Shown here in pieces: positions 16,525-25,573 of a stretch of 64,000 bases of DNA (the first letter of the stretch is position 1; each line of letters starts with the position of its first letter). The DNA is from JAJCZZ01 sp964569085 (lineage in GTDB: Bacteria > Gemmatimonadota > Gemmatimonadetes > Longimicrobiales > Gaopeijiaceae). Location of the stretch: NCBI GenBank assembly GCA_964569085.1, contig CAZMTA010000002.1:186001-250000 (forward strand), read 5' to 3'. Position numbers and translations under genes: made by a program. The notes under the pieces were generated by a model. It saw only the letters and a program-made list of their open reading frames with translations, was not told the origin of the DNA and made no database searches.

Positions 16525-18038
16525 TGGAGGCCCTCGGGCACCTGGCGTCGGGCTTCGGGGTGGCGCTGCAGCCCCTCAACCTGGCCCTCGCCTTCGGCGG
16601 GGTCTTCGTGGGGACGGTGGTGGGGATGCTCCCGGGCATCGGGCCCATCAACGCCATCGCCATGCTCATCCCGCTGCTCTTCGCGGTGGGGCTCCCCCCC
16701 GAGTCCTCGCTGATCCTCCTGGCCGGGATCTACTACGGGAGCCAGTACGGCAACTCCATCAGCACCATCCTCCTCAACGTCCCGGGCACCGCGTCCGCGG
16801 TGGTGACGGCGCTGGACGGCCATCCCATGACCCGGGCCGGACGGGGCGGGGAGGCGCTGGCCATGTCCGCCGTGGCGTCCTTCGTGGGCGGGACGCTGTC
16901 GGTGGTGGGGCTGGTCTTCCTGGCGCCGGCGCTCTCGGCGTGGGCCATCCGCTTCGGGCCGGCGGAGTACTTCGCCCTCATGATCTTCGCCTTCAGCGCC
17001 CTCTCCAGCGTGGCGGGGCGGAGCGTGCCCAAGGCGCTGGCCGCCACCGGGTTCGGGCTCCTCCTCGCCACGGTGGGCATGGACCCCAACAGCGCCGTCC
17101 CCCGCTTCACCTTCGGGCAGCTCAAGCTCTTCGACGGGATGGACTTCGTGGTGGTGACCATCGGGCTCTTCGCGGTGAGCGAGGTCCTGCTGGTCCTCCG
17201 CCACACCGAGTGGGGCGACGCCGCGGCGGCCTCGTACGGGAAGGTGACGCTGGGCCTCTCGGAGCTCCGGGCCACGGTGGGGACCATGCTCCGGGGGAGC
17301 GTCACCGGGTTCTTCGTCGGGGTGCTCCCGGGGGCCGGAGGCACCATCGCCTCCTTCGTGGCCTACGGGCTCGAGGAGAAGGTGTCGAAGGCCGACCCGC
17401 CCTTCGGCGAGGGCCAGATCCGGGGCGTGGCCGCGCCGGAGTCGGCCAACAACGCGGCCACCACCGGGGCCATGATCCCCCTCCTGACCCTGGGGATCCC
17501 CGGGAGCGGGACCACCGCCGTCCTCCTGGGCGCGCTCCTGGGGCTGGGGCTGACCCCGGGCCCGCTCCTCATCGAGCGCAATCCCGAGGTCTTCTGGGGG
17601 ATGGCGGCCTCCATGTACGTGGGCAACGCCTTCCTGCTCCTCCTGAACCTCCCCCTGGTGGGGCTCTTCGTGAAGGTGCTGCGGCTGCCGCGCTGGGTGC
17701 TCATGCCCGGGGTGGCCGCGCTCTCCTTCGTGGCGGTCTACGCCGTGAACCAGAGCGCCTTCGACCTCGTGCTCATGGCGGCCTTCGGCGTCCTGGGCTT
17801 CGTCATGCGGCGGGGCGGGTTCCCCCTGGCCCCGGTGATCCTGGGGCTCGTCCTCGGGCCGCTCATGGAGAAGAACCTGCGCCGGGCGCTGGCCCTCTCC
17901 GCCGGCGACTGGTCGGTGATGTTCTCCAGCGGGCTGGCCGTGTCCCTCTGGGCGCTGGCCACGGCGGCGCTGGTGGTGCCGTGGGCGTGGAAGCGGCTGC
18001 GGCCTCCGGTGGTGGCGGAGGTCGGCGAGGTGGACTGA
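16524..18038 (+). CDS. tctA: TctA-family large membrane subunit
   Basis: The 504-residue polytopic protein has the two TctA signature loops: VGMLPGIGPINAIAMLIPL near residues 35-53 and VGVLPGAGGTIASFVAYGLEE near 260-280. YYGSQYGNSISTILLNVPGT is also characteristic. It forms the ion-coupled translocation core of the tripartite tricarboxylate transporter. The start overlaps the tctB stop by one base. The gene converges on the beta-helix gene with only 13 bases between the stops. Confidence 0.93.
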   Translation: MEALGHLASGFGVALQPLNLALAFGGVFVGTVVGMLPGIGPINAIAMLIPLLFAVGLPPESSLILLAGIYYGSQYGNSISTILLNVPGTASAVVTALDGHPMTRAGRGGEALAMSAVASFVGGTLSVVGLVFLAPALSAWAIRFGPAEYFALMIFAFSALSSVAGRSVPKALAATGFGLLLATVGMDPNSAVPRFTFGQLKLFDGMDFVVVTIGLFAVSEVLLVLRHTEWGDAAAASYGKVTLGLSELRATVGTMLRGSVTGFFVGVLPGAGGTIASFVAYGLEEKVSKADPPFGEGQIRGVAAPESANNAATTGAMIPLLTLGIPGSGTTAVLLGALLGLGLTPGPLLIERNPEVFWGMAASMYVGNAFLLLLNLPLVGLFVKVLRLPRWVLMPGVAALSFVAVYAVNQSAFDLVLMAAFGVLGFVMRRGGFPLAPVILGLVLGPLMEKNLRRALALSAGDWSVMFSSGLAVSLWALATAALVVPWAWKRLRPPVVAEVGEVD

Positions 18039-18051
18039 GCCCGACCGGCTC

Positions 18052-19170
18052 CTAGCCGACCTCCCCCCGCACCAACTCCGGGGCCGGGAGGTGGAGCGCC
18101 TCCTCGGTGGCGCCCTCCACCCGGTCGGCGCCCCGCACCACCAGGCCCCGCCCCCGCGTCACGACGATCCCGTACTGCATCCTCCGCGCCCCCGGCGGGC
18201 GGCGGTCCCGGATGTCGTTGCGGAGGACCTCCACGTCCTCGCATTCGACCCCCCGGGACCCGCTGACGATCACCGCCGCGGTGTAGTTGGAGGAGCGGGG
18301 GGGATCGGGCCAGTCCCGGCCCGTGTCCAGCACCTGGTTGTCCCGCATGGAGCCGCCGCGCACCCCCACCAGCCCCAGCCCGTGGAAGTGGGCGCCCACC
18401 ACCGTGTTGTGGTGGAAGTGGATGTCCCGGCCCGGATTGCCCGGCGTGTTGAACTCCGCCCAGAGGCCCCGGACGCTGTCCTCCACCGTGCACCCGGTGA
18501 CCTCCACGTCCCGGACCGTGATCCGGGTGGACGTGGAGTGGACGGCCACGCCGATGCCGTCGGCCAGGCCCCGGGCCCGGTCGTCGATCCCCCGGAAGCG
18601 GCACCCCGACACCCGCAGCCCCCGGGCGTCCTCCAGGGGGCGGTCCCCCGCGAAGCCGTCCTCCTCCGGCGCGTGGAACTGCACCCCGTTGTTCCGGAGG
18701 TTCTCGAACACGCACCCCAGGACGTGGACGTCCCGGCAGGTGTAGAGCTTGATCCCCTCCTCGATGCCGTCCCGGACCGTGACGCCCTCGAAGGAGAGGC
18801 CCCGGTTCCGGACGAAGAAGAAGGGGGAGACGGTCTCGCCCTCCCGGAAGTGGCGGCGCGCCATGTCGAAGGTCCCGCCCACGCAGCGGAAGCCGTCGGC
18901 GCGGCCCCGGTGGTCGTGGAAGACGTGCCACGCCGGCTCCGGCGCCTTCACGATGTGGGCGTCGGCGGCCAGGACGGTGACCCCGGGGCGGTCCACCTCC
19001 ACCGAGTCCAGGAGGTAGCGCCCTCCGGCGGGGAAGCGGAGGCGCCCCCCGTGGGCGGGCAGGGCCGCCAGCGCACGGCGCACCGCGTCGCCGTCGAGGG
19101 TCTCGCCGTCCCCCCGGGCGCCGAAGTCGGTGACGTCCAGCTCCACCCGGGTCCCGTGTCGTCTCTCCAT
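18052..19170 (-). CDS. right-handed parallel beta-helix protein (pectate lyase-like)
   Basis: The 372-residue protein opens with VTDFGARGDGETLDGDAVRRAL, the standard entrance of pectin-lyase-fold proteins, followed by many short repeats of beta-helix rungs (VTVRDGIEEGIKLY, VHVLGCVFENLRNNGVQF, IHFHHNTVVGAHFHG). There is no signal peptide, so it may be cytoplasmic or use another route. The catalytic residues of pectate lyases are not evident, so the substrate cannot be named. GGAGG lies only 1 base before the ATG, and TATCTT sits just upstream. Confidence 0.8.
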   Translation of the reverse strand: MERRHGTRVELDVTDFGARGDGETLDGDAVRRALAALPAHGGRLRFPAGGRYLLDSVEVDRPGVTVLAADAHIVKAPEPAWHVFHDHRGRADGFRCVGGTFDMARRHFREGETVSPFFFVRNRGLSFEGVTVRDGIEEGIKLYTCRDVHVLGCVFENLRNNGVQFHAPEEDGFAGDRPLEDARGLRVSGCRFRGIDDRARGLADGIGVAVHSTSTRITVRDVEVTGCTVEDSVRGLWAEFNTPGNPGRDIHFHHNTVVGAHFHGLGLVGVRGGSMRDNQVLDTGRDWPDPPRSSNYTAAVIVSGSRGVECEDVEVLRNDIRDRRPPGARRMQYGIVVTRGRGLVVRGADRVEGATEEALHLPAPELVRGEVG

Positions 19171-19324
19171 GCCTCCAAGATACGGCGCCGGCGGCCGGCG
19201 GGGTCCCCGGGGCCGGCTCCGCCGGCGTGTCCGGCCCGTCCGCCCGTTCGCGCATCCGGTTCCGGGAGGGGGCTCCGCGTCGGCGGGCCGCCGTGGACTG
19301 GACGCGAGCCGGGAGGAGGGGCCG

Positions 19325-20215
19325 ATGGGGACGGGGAGCGCGGGCATCGACGTGGAGGCGCGAGTGCTGTGGGCCATGGGGGGCGGGCGGGACCGGGGGC
19401 ACGCGGGACGGGCGGGCGTGGACGTTTCGGCCCTGGAGGAGGTGGAGCTGCGGGCCTGGGAGGACGTGGCGCGGGCCGCGCGTGAGCTCGGGCTCCCCGG
19501 CGGCGAGGTCGTGCGGACCGGCGCCGGCGGGGCGCTCTTCAGCCCCGGCGTCGACGATCTGGCCGTGAACCGCGCCTTCGGCATGGTGGCGGACCGTGTG
19601 CCCCTGGCCGAGCTGGCCTCCGCGCTGGTGGAGGCCTTCCGCGCCCGGGCGGTGCCCCGCTTCTCCTTCCAGCCGGTGCCCGGGGAGGACGGCGCCGCGA
19701 CGGGGGACATCCTCGCCGCGGTCGGCTTCCGGCCCGGTCCCCGGTGGGTCCGCCTCCACCGGCCCGCGGGGGGCGTCCCCTGGGTGCTGTCCGACCTGGA
19801 CGTGGTGCCGGCCGACGGGATGGGCCGGCTCTTCGGCGAGGTGTACCGGGCCGCGCTCGACCTCCCCACCTTCACCGTGTCCTGGCTGGCCGCCCTGGTG
19901 GAGCGCCCCGGCTGGCGCTGCTTCGTGGCGCTGGACGGGGTCCGTCCGGTGGCGGCGGGCGCCGTCCACGTCCAGGGCCCCCGGGCCTGGCTGGGGCTCA
20001 CCGCCACCCTCCCGGACCACCGGAGGCGGGGCGCGCACCTGGCCGTCCTGGCGGAGATGGCGCTCCAGGCGTCCCGCCTCGGGTGCCGGGACCTCGTCCT
20101 GGAGGCCGTGGAGGAGCGGCCCGGGCGGCCGTCTCCGGCCCATCGCAACGCCCGGCGCCTGGGCTTCCGGGCCGCCTACCACAGGGAGAGCTGGATCTAC
20201 GACCGGGCCTCCTGA
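19325..20215 (+). CDS. GNAT family N-acetyltransferase
   Basis: The 296-residue protein starts at ATG 19325, preceded by GGAGGAGGGG. The C-terminal half (about residues 155-296) is a GNAT domain: the strand AWLGLTATLPDHRRRGAHLAVL contains the acetyl-CoA loop RRRGAH (residues 233-238), followed by HRNARRLGFRAAYHRESWIY, the usual C-terminal motif. The N-terminal 150 residues may be a degenerate second GNAT domain. It lies between the divergent beta-helix gene and the KorAB region. The substrate is unknown. Confidence 0.82.
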   Translation: MGTGSAGIDVEARVLWAMGGGRDRGHAGRAGVDVSALEEVELRAWEDVARAARELGLPGGEVVRTGAGGALFSPGVDDLAVNRAFGMVADRVPLAELASALVEAFRARAVPRFSFQPVPGEDGAATGDILAAVGFRPGPRWVRLHRPAGGVPWVLSDLDVVPADGMGRLFGEVYRAALDLPTFTVSWLAALVERPGWRCFVALDGVRPVAAGAVHVQGPRAWLGLTATLPDHRRRGAHLAVLAEMALQASRLGCRDLVLEAVEERPGRPSPAHRNARRLGFRAAYHRESWIYDRAS

Positions 20216-20228
20216 GATCCGCCCTCGC

Positions 20229-20258
20229 TTTCCCCCACCGTCCGTCCCCGCCTACATT
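20229..20258 (+). promoter_or_regulatory. weak candidate promoter ahead of the 112-residue gene
   Basis: TACATT (20253-20258) matches TANNNT. Spaced 17-18 bases before it is TTTCCC/TTCCCC (20229-20235). The gene start is about 195 bases downstream, so the leader would be long. The rest of the 20216-20452 gap holds nothing I recognise. Confidence 0.25.
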
Positions 20259-20452
20259 CACGCCGTCGTCCGTTGCGTACATCGGGCCGCTCGCTCGGTC
20301 CGTTCCAGGAAACAGGCGTGCTCCGGATGGCCGGCCGGCGGGCCCGAGAAGGCCTGCGCCGCCCGACCTCTCCGACGCGCCACGTGCACCGTGGCCGAAC
20401 CCTCCCCGGCCGGGGACGGGCAGGCCATCGGTCCGTGCACTGGAGGTGCGCA

Positions 20453-20791
20453 ATGGATGGCGACGACGTTCTCGGCCACGGCCGCATCGGTCGTGCGTTC
20501 TGCTCGGCCCACTTCAGGGACGTCCCGGTCCTTCTCCGGGACGGGTCGGACCCGCCCCCCGTCGACCCCGACGACCCGCCCAACCCCGACCTCACCGCCG
20601 ACGGGGTGGAAGCGGTGACCTGCCTCGACTACGGGGTGCGGTGCACCGGCTGGCTCTGCCCGCTCTTCACCGTGCCCACGGTGCCCCCCGAGGACCTCCT
20701 TGCCGAGGCCATGGAGGCCGAGCGTCGCCGCTGGCGGGGCGCGCCCAGGCGCCGCGCCCGGCGCACCCCCCCCTTCCCGCACACCTTCTAG
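20453..20791 (+). CDS. unknown 112-residue protein with conserved-looking cysteines
   Basis: ATG 20453 follows TGGAGG with good spacing. The protein is soluble and has four cysteines and a histidine arranged as CSAH (17-20), Cys57, Cys64 and Cys69 (VTCLDYGVRCTGWLCP), which could bind a metal or iron-sulfur cluster. The middle is proline/aspartate rich and the C-terminus is strongly basic (RRRWRGAPRRRARR). It ends 8 bases before the GltD-like gene, so it is probably the first gene of the KorAB operon. I do not recognise a family. A small redox or assembly partner of the oxidoreductase is one possibility. Confidence 0.6.
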   Translation: MDGDDVLGHGRIGRAFCSAHFRDVPVLLRDGSDPPPVDPDDPPNPDLTADGVEAVTCLDYGVRCTGWLCPLFTVPTVPPEDLLAEAMEAERRRWRGAPRRRARRTPPFPHTF

Positions 20792-20799
20792 GGGCGGCC

Positions 20800-22626
20800 A
20801 TGCGCGCGACCGACGTCTCCGATCCCCACTACTACCACAAGGTCGTGGACTGTCAGTGGGGCTGTCCGGCCCACACCAACGTGCCGGAGTACATCCGCCT
20901 CATCGCGCTGGGCAGGTACACGGACGCGTACATGCTCAACCGGAAGTCCAACGTCTTCCCGGGCATCCTGGGCCGCACCTGCGACCGTCCGTGCGAGCCG
21001 GCGTGCCGGCGCACCCGCCTGGACGGGGAGCCGGTGGCCATCTGCCGCCTCAAGCGGGTGGCGGCGGACCTGCGGGCGGATGATATCCGACCCTTCCTGC
21101 CGCAGATCCCCACGGAGAAGAACGGGAAGAAGGTGCTGCTCATCGGGGCGGGCCCGGCGTCGCTCACGGTGGCCAACGACCTCATGCCGCTGGGCTACGA
21201 GGTCACCATCTACGAGAAGCTCGAGAAGCCGGGCGGGCTCATGTGGAACAACATCCCCCAGTTCCGCCTGCCGCCCCGGGTCCTGAACGAGGAGATCGAC
21301 TACATCCTGGACATGGGGGTCGACCTCCGCACGGGCCACGAGGTCACAAGCATGGCCGCGGTCCTCGACGAGGGGTGGGACGCGGTCTTCATCGGCACCG
21401 GCGCGCCCCGGGGCAAGGAGCTGGACCTTCCCGGGCGGTGGGACGATCCGGACCACGTCCACATCGGCATCGACTGGCTCCAGAGCATCGCCTTCGAGCA
21501 CGTGGACTCCATCTCGCCCCGGGTGCTGGTCATCGGGGTCGGCAACACCGCCATGGACTGCTGCCGGAGCGCCAAGCGGCTGGGGGGCACCGAGGTCACG
21601 GTCATGGCGCGGAAGTCACGGGAGCACTTCAAGGCGTCGCCGTGGGAGCTGGAGGACGCCGAGGGCGAGGACGTGCGGGTCCTGGAGAACCACGCGCCGG
21701 CCCGCTTCCTCGTGGAGGACGGGCGGCTCGTCGGCATGGAGTTCGAGCTCTGCGAGTGGCACCCGGACGAGAGCGGACGGCTGCGGAAGAAGGTGCTGGA
21801 CACCACGGTCGTCCCCTGCGACGAGGTCATCGTGGCCATCGGGCAGGACGCCGCCTTCCCGTGGGTCGAGCGGGACATCGGGATCGAGTTCGACGAGTGG
21901 GAGATGCCGGTGGTCGACAAGGCCACCTTCCAGACCACCCTGCCCGGCGTGTTCGCCGGAGGCGACGCGGCGTGGGGTCCCGAGAACATCATCTGGGCCG
22001 TGGAGCACGGGCATCAGGCCGCCATCTCCATCCATCGCCACTGCCAGGGCGAGGACGTGGCGGACCGCCCGCCGTACGGCCAGAACCTGGGCAGCGTGAA
22101 GATGGGGCTGCACGAGTGGGCGTACTCCAACGACTACGACGGCGCGAACCGGGCCGAGATGTCGTACGCCGACCTCCGGGAGCGGCTGGCCTCCATGGAG
22201 GTGGAGGCCGAGCTGGGGTTCGACCTGGAGAGGGCGCTCCAGGAGACGGAGCGGTGCCTCAACTGCGACGTCCAGACCCACTTCACCGGGCCGCTGTGCA
22301 TCGAGTGCGACGCCTGCGTGGACATCTGTCCCCTCAACTGCCTGACCATCGCCGAGGACGGGCCCGAGGAGGAGGTGCGGGAGCGGCTGACCGTGCCCCA
22401 GATCCATACCGAGCAGGCCCTGTTCGCGTCGGAGCCCCTCCCCCACACCGGCCGCCTGATGCTCAAGGACGAGGACCTGTGCATCCACTGCGGCCTGTGC
22501 GCCGAGCGGTGCCCCACCGCGGCGTGGGACATGCGGAAGTCGAACCTCCTGGTGCCCTACGCCGGGCTGGAGGCGGGGACCCTCCACCCCCCCGAGGGCG
22601 GCGTGCCCGCGGAGATCGTGGCGTGA
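20800..22626 (+). CDS. GltD-like NAD(P)H flavoprotein with C-terminal ferredoxin domain
   Basis: The 608-residue protein resembles the small subunit of glutamate synthase. An N-terminal cysteine domain (Cys18, Cys22, Cys61, Cys65, Cys69, Cys82) holds iron-sulfur clusters. The FAD site is LLIGAGPASLTVAND near residue 115, and an NAD(P) site VLVIGVGNTAMDCCRSAKRL lies near 245. FAGGDAAWGPENIIWAVEHG is the second FAD loop. A C-terminal ferredoxin domain carries CIECDACVDICP and CIHCGLCAERCP, two [4Fe-4S] sites. No glutamate synthase large subunit is nearby. Instead the stop overlaps korA (GTGA), so it likely moves electrons between KorAB and NAD(P). Confidence 0.88.
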   Translation: MRATDVSDPHYYHKVVDCQWGCPAHTNVPEYIRLIALGRYTDAYMLNRKSNVFPGILGRTCDRPCEPACRRTRLDGEPVAICRLKRVAADLRADDIRPFLPQIPTEKNGKKVLLIGAGPASLTVANDLMPLGYEVTIYEKLEKPGGLMWNNIPQFRLPPRVLNEEIDYILDMGVDLRTGHEVTSMAAVLDEGWDAVFIGTGAPRGKELDLPGRWDDPDHVHIGIDWLQSIAFEHVDSISPRVLVIGVGNTAMDCCRSAKRLGGTEVTVMARKSREHFKASPWELEDAEGEDVRVLENHAPARFLVEDGRLVGMEFELCEWHPDESGRLRKKVLDTTVVPCDEVIVAIGQDAAFPWVERDIGIEFDEWEMPVVDKATFQTTLPGVFAGGDAAWGPENIIWAVEHGHQAAISIHRHCQGEDVADRPPYGQNLGSVKMGLHEWAYSNDYDGANRAEMSYADLRERLASMEVEAELGFDLERALQETERCLNCDVQTHFTGPLCIECDACVDICPLNCLTIAEDGPEEEVRERLTVPQIHTEQALFASEPLPHTGRLMLKDEDLCIHCGLCAERCPTAAWDMRKSNLLVPYAGLEAGTLHPPEGGVPAEIVA

Positions 22627-24503
22627 GCGGGCGGGGGCGGGACACCGTGAACGACGTCGCCTTCAAGATCGCCACGGTCAACGGGACCGGCTCGGCCAGC
22701 GCCAACGGCCTCCTCCTGAAGGCCATCTTCCGAATGGGCATCCCGGTATCGGGGAAGAACCTCTTCCCGTCCAACATCCAGGGCCTGCCCACCTGGTACG
22801 AGATCCGGGTCAACGGCGAGGGCCACACGGCCCGGACGCCCGACTTCGACCTCATGGTGGCCATGAACCCGGCCACCTACGAGCGGGACGTGGCCGAGGT
22901 CCGCTCCGGCGGGTGGCTGCTCCACGACTCGAGCTGGCCGCTGCCCCGGACGCTCCGCCGGGACGACGTGACGGTGGTGGGCGTGCCCCTGGCGGCCATG
23001 TGCAACGAGGCCTTCGAAGGCTCCCGGGTGCGGATCCTCCTCAAGAACATCGCCTACGCCGGGGTCCTGGCCGCCCTCCTCGAGTTGGACATGGACGTCG
23101 TCGACCAGCTCCTGGAGGAGACGTACGGCTACAAGCCCAGGCTGCTCGACTCGAACTTCCAGGCCGTGCGCCTGGGGCGGGACTGGGCGCTCGAGCACCT
23201 GGAGTGCCCGCTGCCCCACCGCCTGGAGCCCATGGACGAGACGGCGGGCTCGATCCTCGTGGACGGCAACACGGCGGCGGCCCTGGGATGCGTGTACGCC
23301 GGCGCCACCGTGGCGGGGTGGTATCCCATCACGCCCAGCACGTCCCTCATCGACGCCTTCAAGGGCTTCTGCGACGAGCTCCGCACCGACGCCGAGGGGC
23401 ACAACAACGTGGCCATCGTCCAGGCCGAGGACGAGCTGTCGGCCGCGGGCATGGTCGTGGGCGCCAACTGGGTGGGGGCGCGGGGCTTCACCGCCACGTC
23501 CGGTCCGGGCATCAGCCTCATGAGCGAGTTCATCGGGCTGGCGTACTACGCCGAGATCCCGGGGGTCTTCTTCGACATCCAGCGCACCGGGCCCTCCACC
23601 GGCATGCCCACCCGGACCCAGCAGGGCGACCTGACCCTGTGCGCGTACGCCTCCCACGGCGACACCAAGCACATCTGCCTCTACCCCGCCCACCCCGGCG
23701 AGTCCTTCGACTTCGCGGTGGCGGCCTTCGACCTGACCGAGCGCTTCCAGACCCCGGTGTTCGTGGTCCAGGACCTGGACATCGGGATGAACGACTGGGT
23801 GGTGCCGAAGCTCACCTGGGACGACGCGTACCGCCCCGACCGCGGCAAGGTGCTCACCGCCCGGGAGCTGGAGGAGCTGGACGCGTACCACCGCTACCTG
23901 GACCAGGACGGCGACGGCGTGGCGGCGCGGACCCTTCCGGGCGTCCACCCCAAGGGGGCCTTCTTCACCCGGGGCTCGGGGCACGACCGGTACGGGCGGT
24001 ACACGGAGGACGCGGCCGCCTACACGGACGTGATGGAGCGGCTGCTGCGGAAGGTGGAGGACGCGGCCGTCTCGCTTCCCGCCCCGGAGATCGTGGGCGA
24101 GCAGAACGGGGCGACCTACGGGCTGATCACCGTGGGCGGGTGTCGGGGCGCCGTCCTGGAGGCCCGGGCGCGGATGGCGGAGCGGGGCGTGGACGTGGAC
24201 GTCCTCCGGGTGCGCGCCTTCCCCTTCCACCCCGAGGTGGAGGCGTTCATCGGGCGGCACGCCCGGACCTTCGTCGTGGAGCAGAACCGGGACGCGCAGC
24301 TCCATTCCATGCTCCTCCTGGAGACGGGGGTCGACCGGGACAAGCTGGCCTCGATCCGTCAGTACGGGGGCATGCCGCTCTCCGCCGTGGACGTGATCGA
24401 CGGCGTGGCGGACTGGCTGGAGGAGTGGCACGGAGAGGAGGCGCCCCCGGTGCGCGGCGCCCACCGCGTCGCCCCGACCACGGCACGGAGGAAGGAAGCA
24501 TGA
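22623..24503 (+). CDS. korA: 2-oxoacid:ferredoxin oxidoreductase, fused gamma-alpha subunit
   Basis: The protein is 626 residues from GTG 22623 (overlapping the previous stop), or 618 from GTG 22647; both are in frame. Residues ~10-200 are the gamma domain (KIATVNGTGSASANGLLLKA). The alpha domain follows with GWYPITPSTSLIDAF and GFTATSGPGISLMSEF, and a transketolase-C-like end with VRAFPFHPEVEAFIG. It should oxidise 2-oxoglutarate or another 2-oxoacid with CoA. It is coupled to korB by ATGA. The preference for 2-oxoglutarate is inferred from overall resemblance to KorA. Confidence 0.87.
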   Translation: MSGRGRDTVNDVAFKIATVNGTGSASANGLLLKAIFRMGIPVSGKNLFPSNIQGLPTWYEIRVNGEGHTARTPDFDLMVAMNPATYERDVAEVRSGGWLLHDSSWPLPRTLRRDDVTVVGVPLAAMCNEAFEGSRVRILLKNIAYAGVLAALLELDMDVVDQLLEETYGYKPRLLDSNFQAVRLGRDWALEHLECPLPHRLEPMDETAGSILVDGNTAAALGCVYAGATVAGWYPITPSTSLIDAFKGFCDELRTDAEGHNNVAIVQAEDELSAAGMVVGANWVGARGFTATSGPGISLMSEFIGLAYYAEIPGVFFDIQRTGPSTGMPTRTQQGDLTLCAYASHGDTKHICLYPAHPGESFDFAVAAFDLTERFQTPVFVVQDLDIGMNDWVVPKLTWDDAYRPDRGKVLTARELEELDAYHRYLDQDGDGVAARTLPGVHPKGAFFTRGSGHDRYGRYTEDAAAYTDVMERLLRKVEDAAVSLPAPEIVGEQNGATYGLITVGGCRGAVLEARARMAERGVDVDVLRVRAFPFHPEVEAFIGRHARTFVVEQNRDAQLHSMLLLETGVDRDKLASIRQYGGMPLSAVDVIDGVADWLEEWHGEEAPPVRGAHRVAPTTARRKEA

Positions 24504-25555
24504 GCTACATCGCCAAGCCCCGGGTCCGACACCCGTCCCTGCCCACCAACGCGCTGGGCCTGACCCGCCGGGACTACGAGGGCTCCATGTCCACGCTGTG
24601 CGCCGGGTGCGGCCACGACTCCATCACGGCCGCCATCATCGAGGCGGCGTGGCAGGCCGACCTCGAGCCCCACCGGGTGGCCAAGCTGAGCGGGATCGGC
24701 TGCTCCTCCAAGACGCCCACCTACTTCCTGGGCCAGGCCCACGGCTTCAACTCGGTGCACGGGCGCATGCCGTCCATCGCCGCCGGGGCCTCGGCCGGGA
24801 ACTCCGCCCTCACCTACCTGGGGGTGTCCGGCGACGGCGACTCCCTGTCCATCGGCGTGGGGCAGCTCGTCCACGCCATCCGGCGCAACGTGGACATGCT
24901 CTACGTCCTGGAGAACAACGGCGTGTACGGGCTGACCAAGGGGCAGTTCAGCGCCTCGGCGGACCTGGGCAGCCGGGCCAAGAAGGGGGAGGTGAACCGG
25001 AGCGAGCCCATCGACCCCGTGCTCCTGGCCCTGACCCTGAACTGCGGCTTCGTGGCCCGGAGCTTCAGCGGCGACAAGGCCCAGCTCGTCCCGCTCATCA
25101 TCGGCGGCCTGGCCCACAAGGGATTCTCCCTCATCGACGTGGTCAGCCCCTGCGTGGCCTTCAACGACCACGTCGGCTCCACCAAGAGCTACGAGTACAC
25201 GCGGCGACACCTGGAGCGGGCCGTCGAGGCCGACTTCATCCTCCCCGCCGACGAGATCCGCGCCTCCTACGAGCCCGGCTCCGCCCGCTCCGTCCGCATG
25301 CACGACGGGAGCGTGGTCTCCTTCCGGAAGGTCCCCGAGGGGTACGACCCCACGGACCGGGACGCCGTGTACGCCTACCTGCGGGCCCGGGCCGGGGAGG
25401 CGGAGGTGCCCACCGGGCTCCTGTACGTCGATCCCGACCAGGAGTCCATGCACGAGATCATGGGCACCACCACGCGCCCCCTGGTCGACGTGGGGTGGGA
25501 GGAGCTCTGCCCCGGCGAGGAGAAGCTCGGCCGGGTCATGGAGCGGTGGCGGTAG
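24500..25555 (+). CDS. korB: 2-oxoacid:ferredoxin oxidoreductase, beta subunit
   Basis: The 351-residue subunit binds thiamine diphosphate: GDGDSLSIG and VLENNGVYGLTKGQ form the magnesium/TPP motif (GDG to NN). TLCAGCGHDS at residues 33-42 begins the cluster ligands. Its start overlaps the korA stop. With the fused gamma-alpha KorA and the ferredoxin-bearing GltD-like protein it completes an operon that needs no separate delta ferredoxin subunit. It converges on argG with an 18-base gap. Confidence 0.9.
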   Translation: MSYIAKPRVRHPSLPTNALGLTRRDYEGSMSTLCAGCGHDSITAAIIEAAWQADLEPHRVAKLSGIGCSSKTPTYFLGQAHGFNSVHGRMPSIAAGASAGNSALTYLGVSGDGDSLSIGVGQLVHAIRRNVDMLYVLENNGVYGLTKGQFSASADLGSRAKKGEVNRSEPIDPVLLALTLNCGFVARSFSGDKAQLVPLIIGGLAHKGFSLIDVVSPCVAFNDHVGSTKSYEYTRRHLERAVEADFILPADEIRASYEPGSARSVRMHDGSVVSFRKVPEGYDPTDRDAVYAYLRARAGEAEVPTGLLYVDPDQESMHEIMGTTTRPLVDVGWEELCPGEEKLGRVMERWR

Positions 25556-25573
25556 GGCGCCGGGCGGCGTCCC

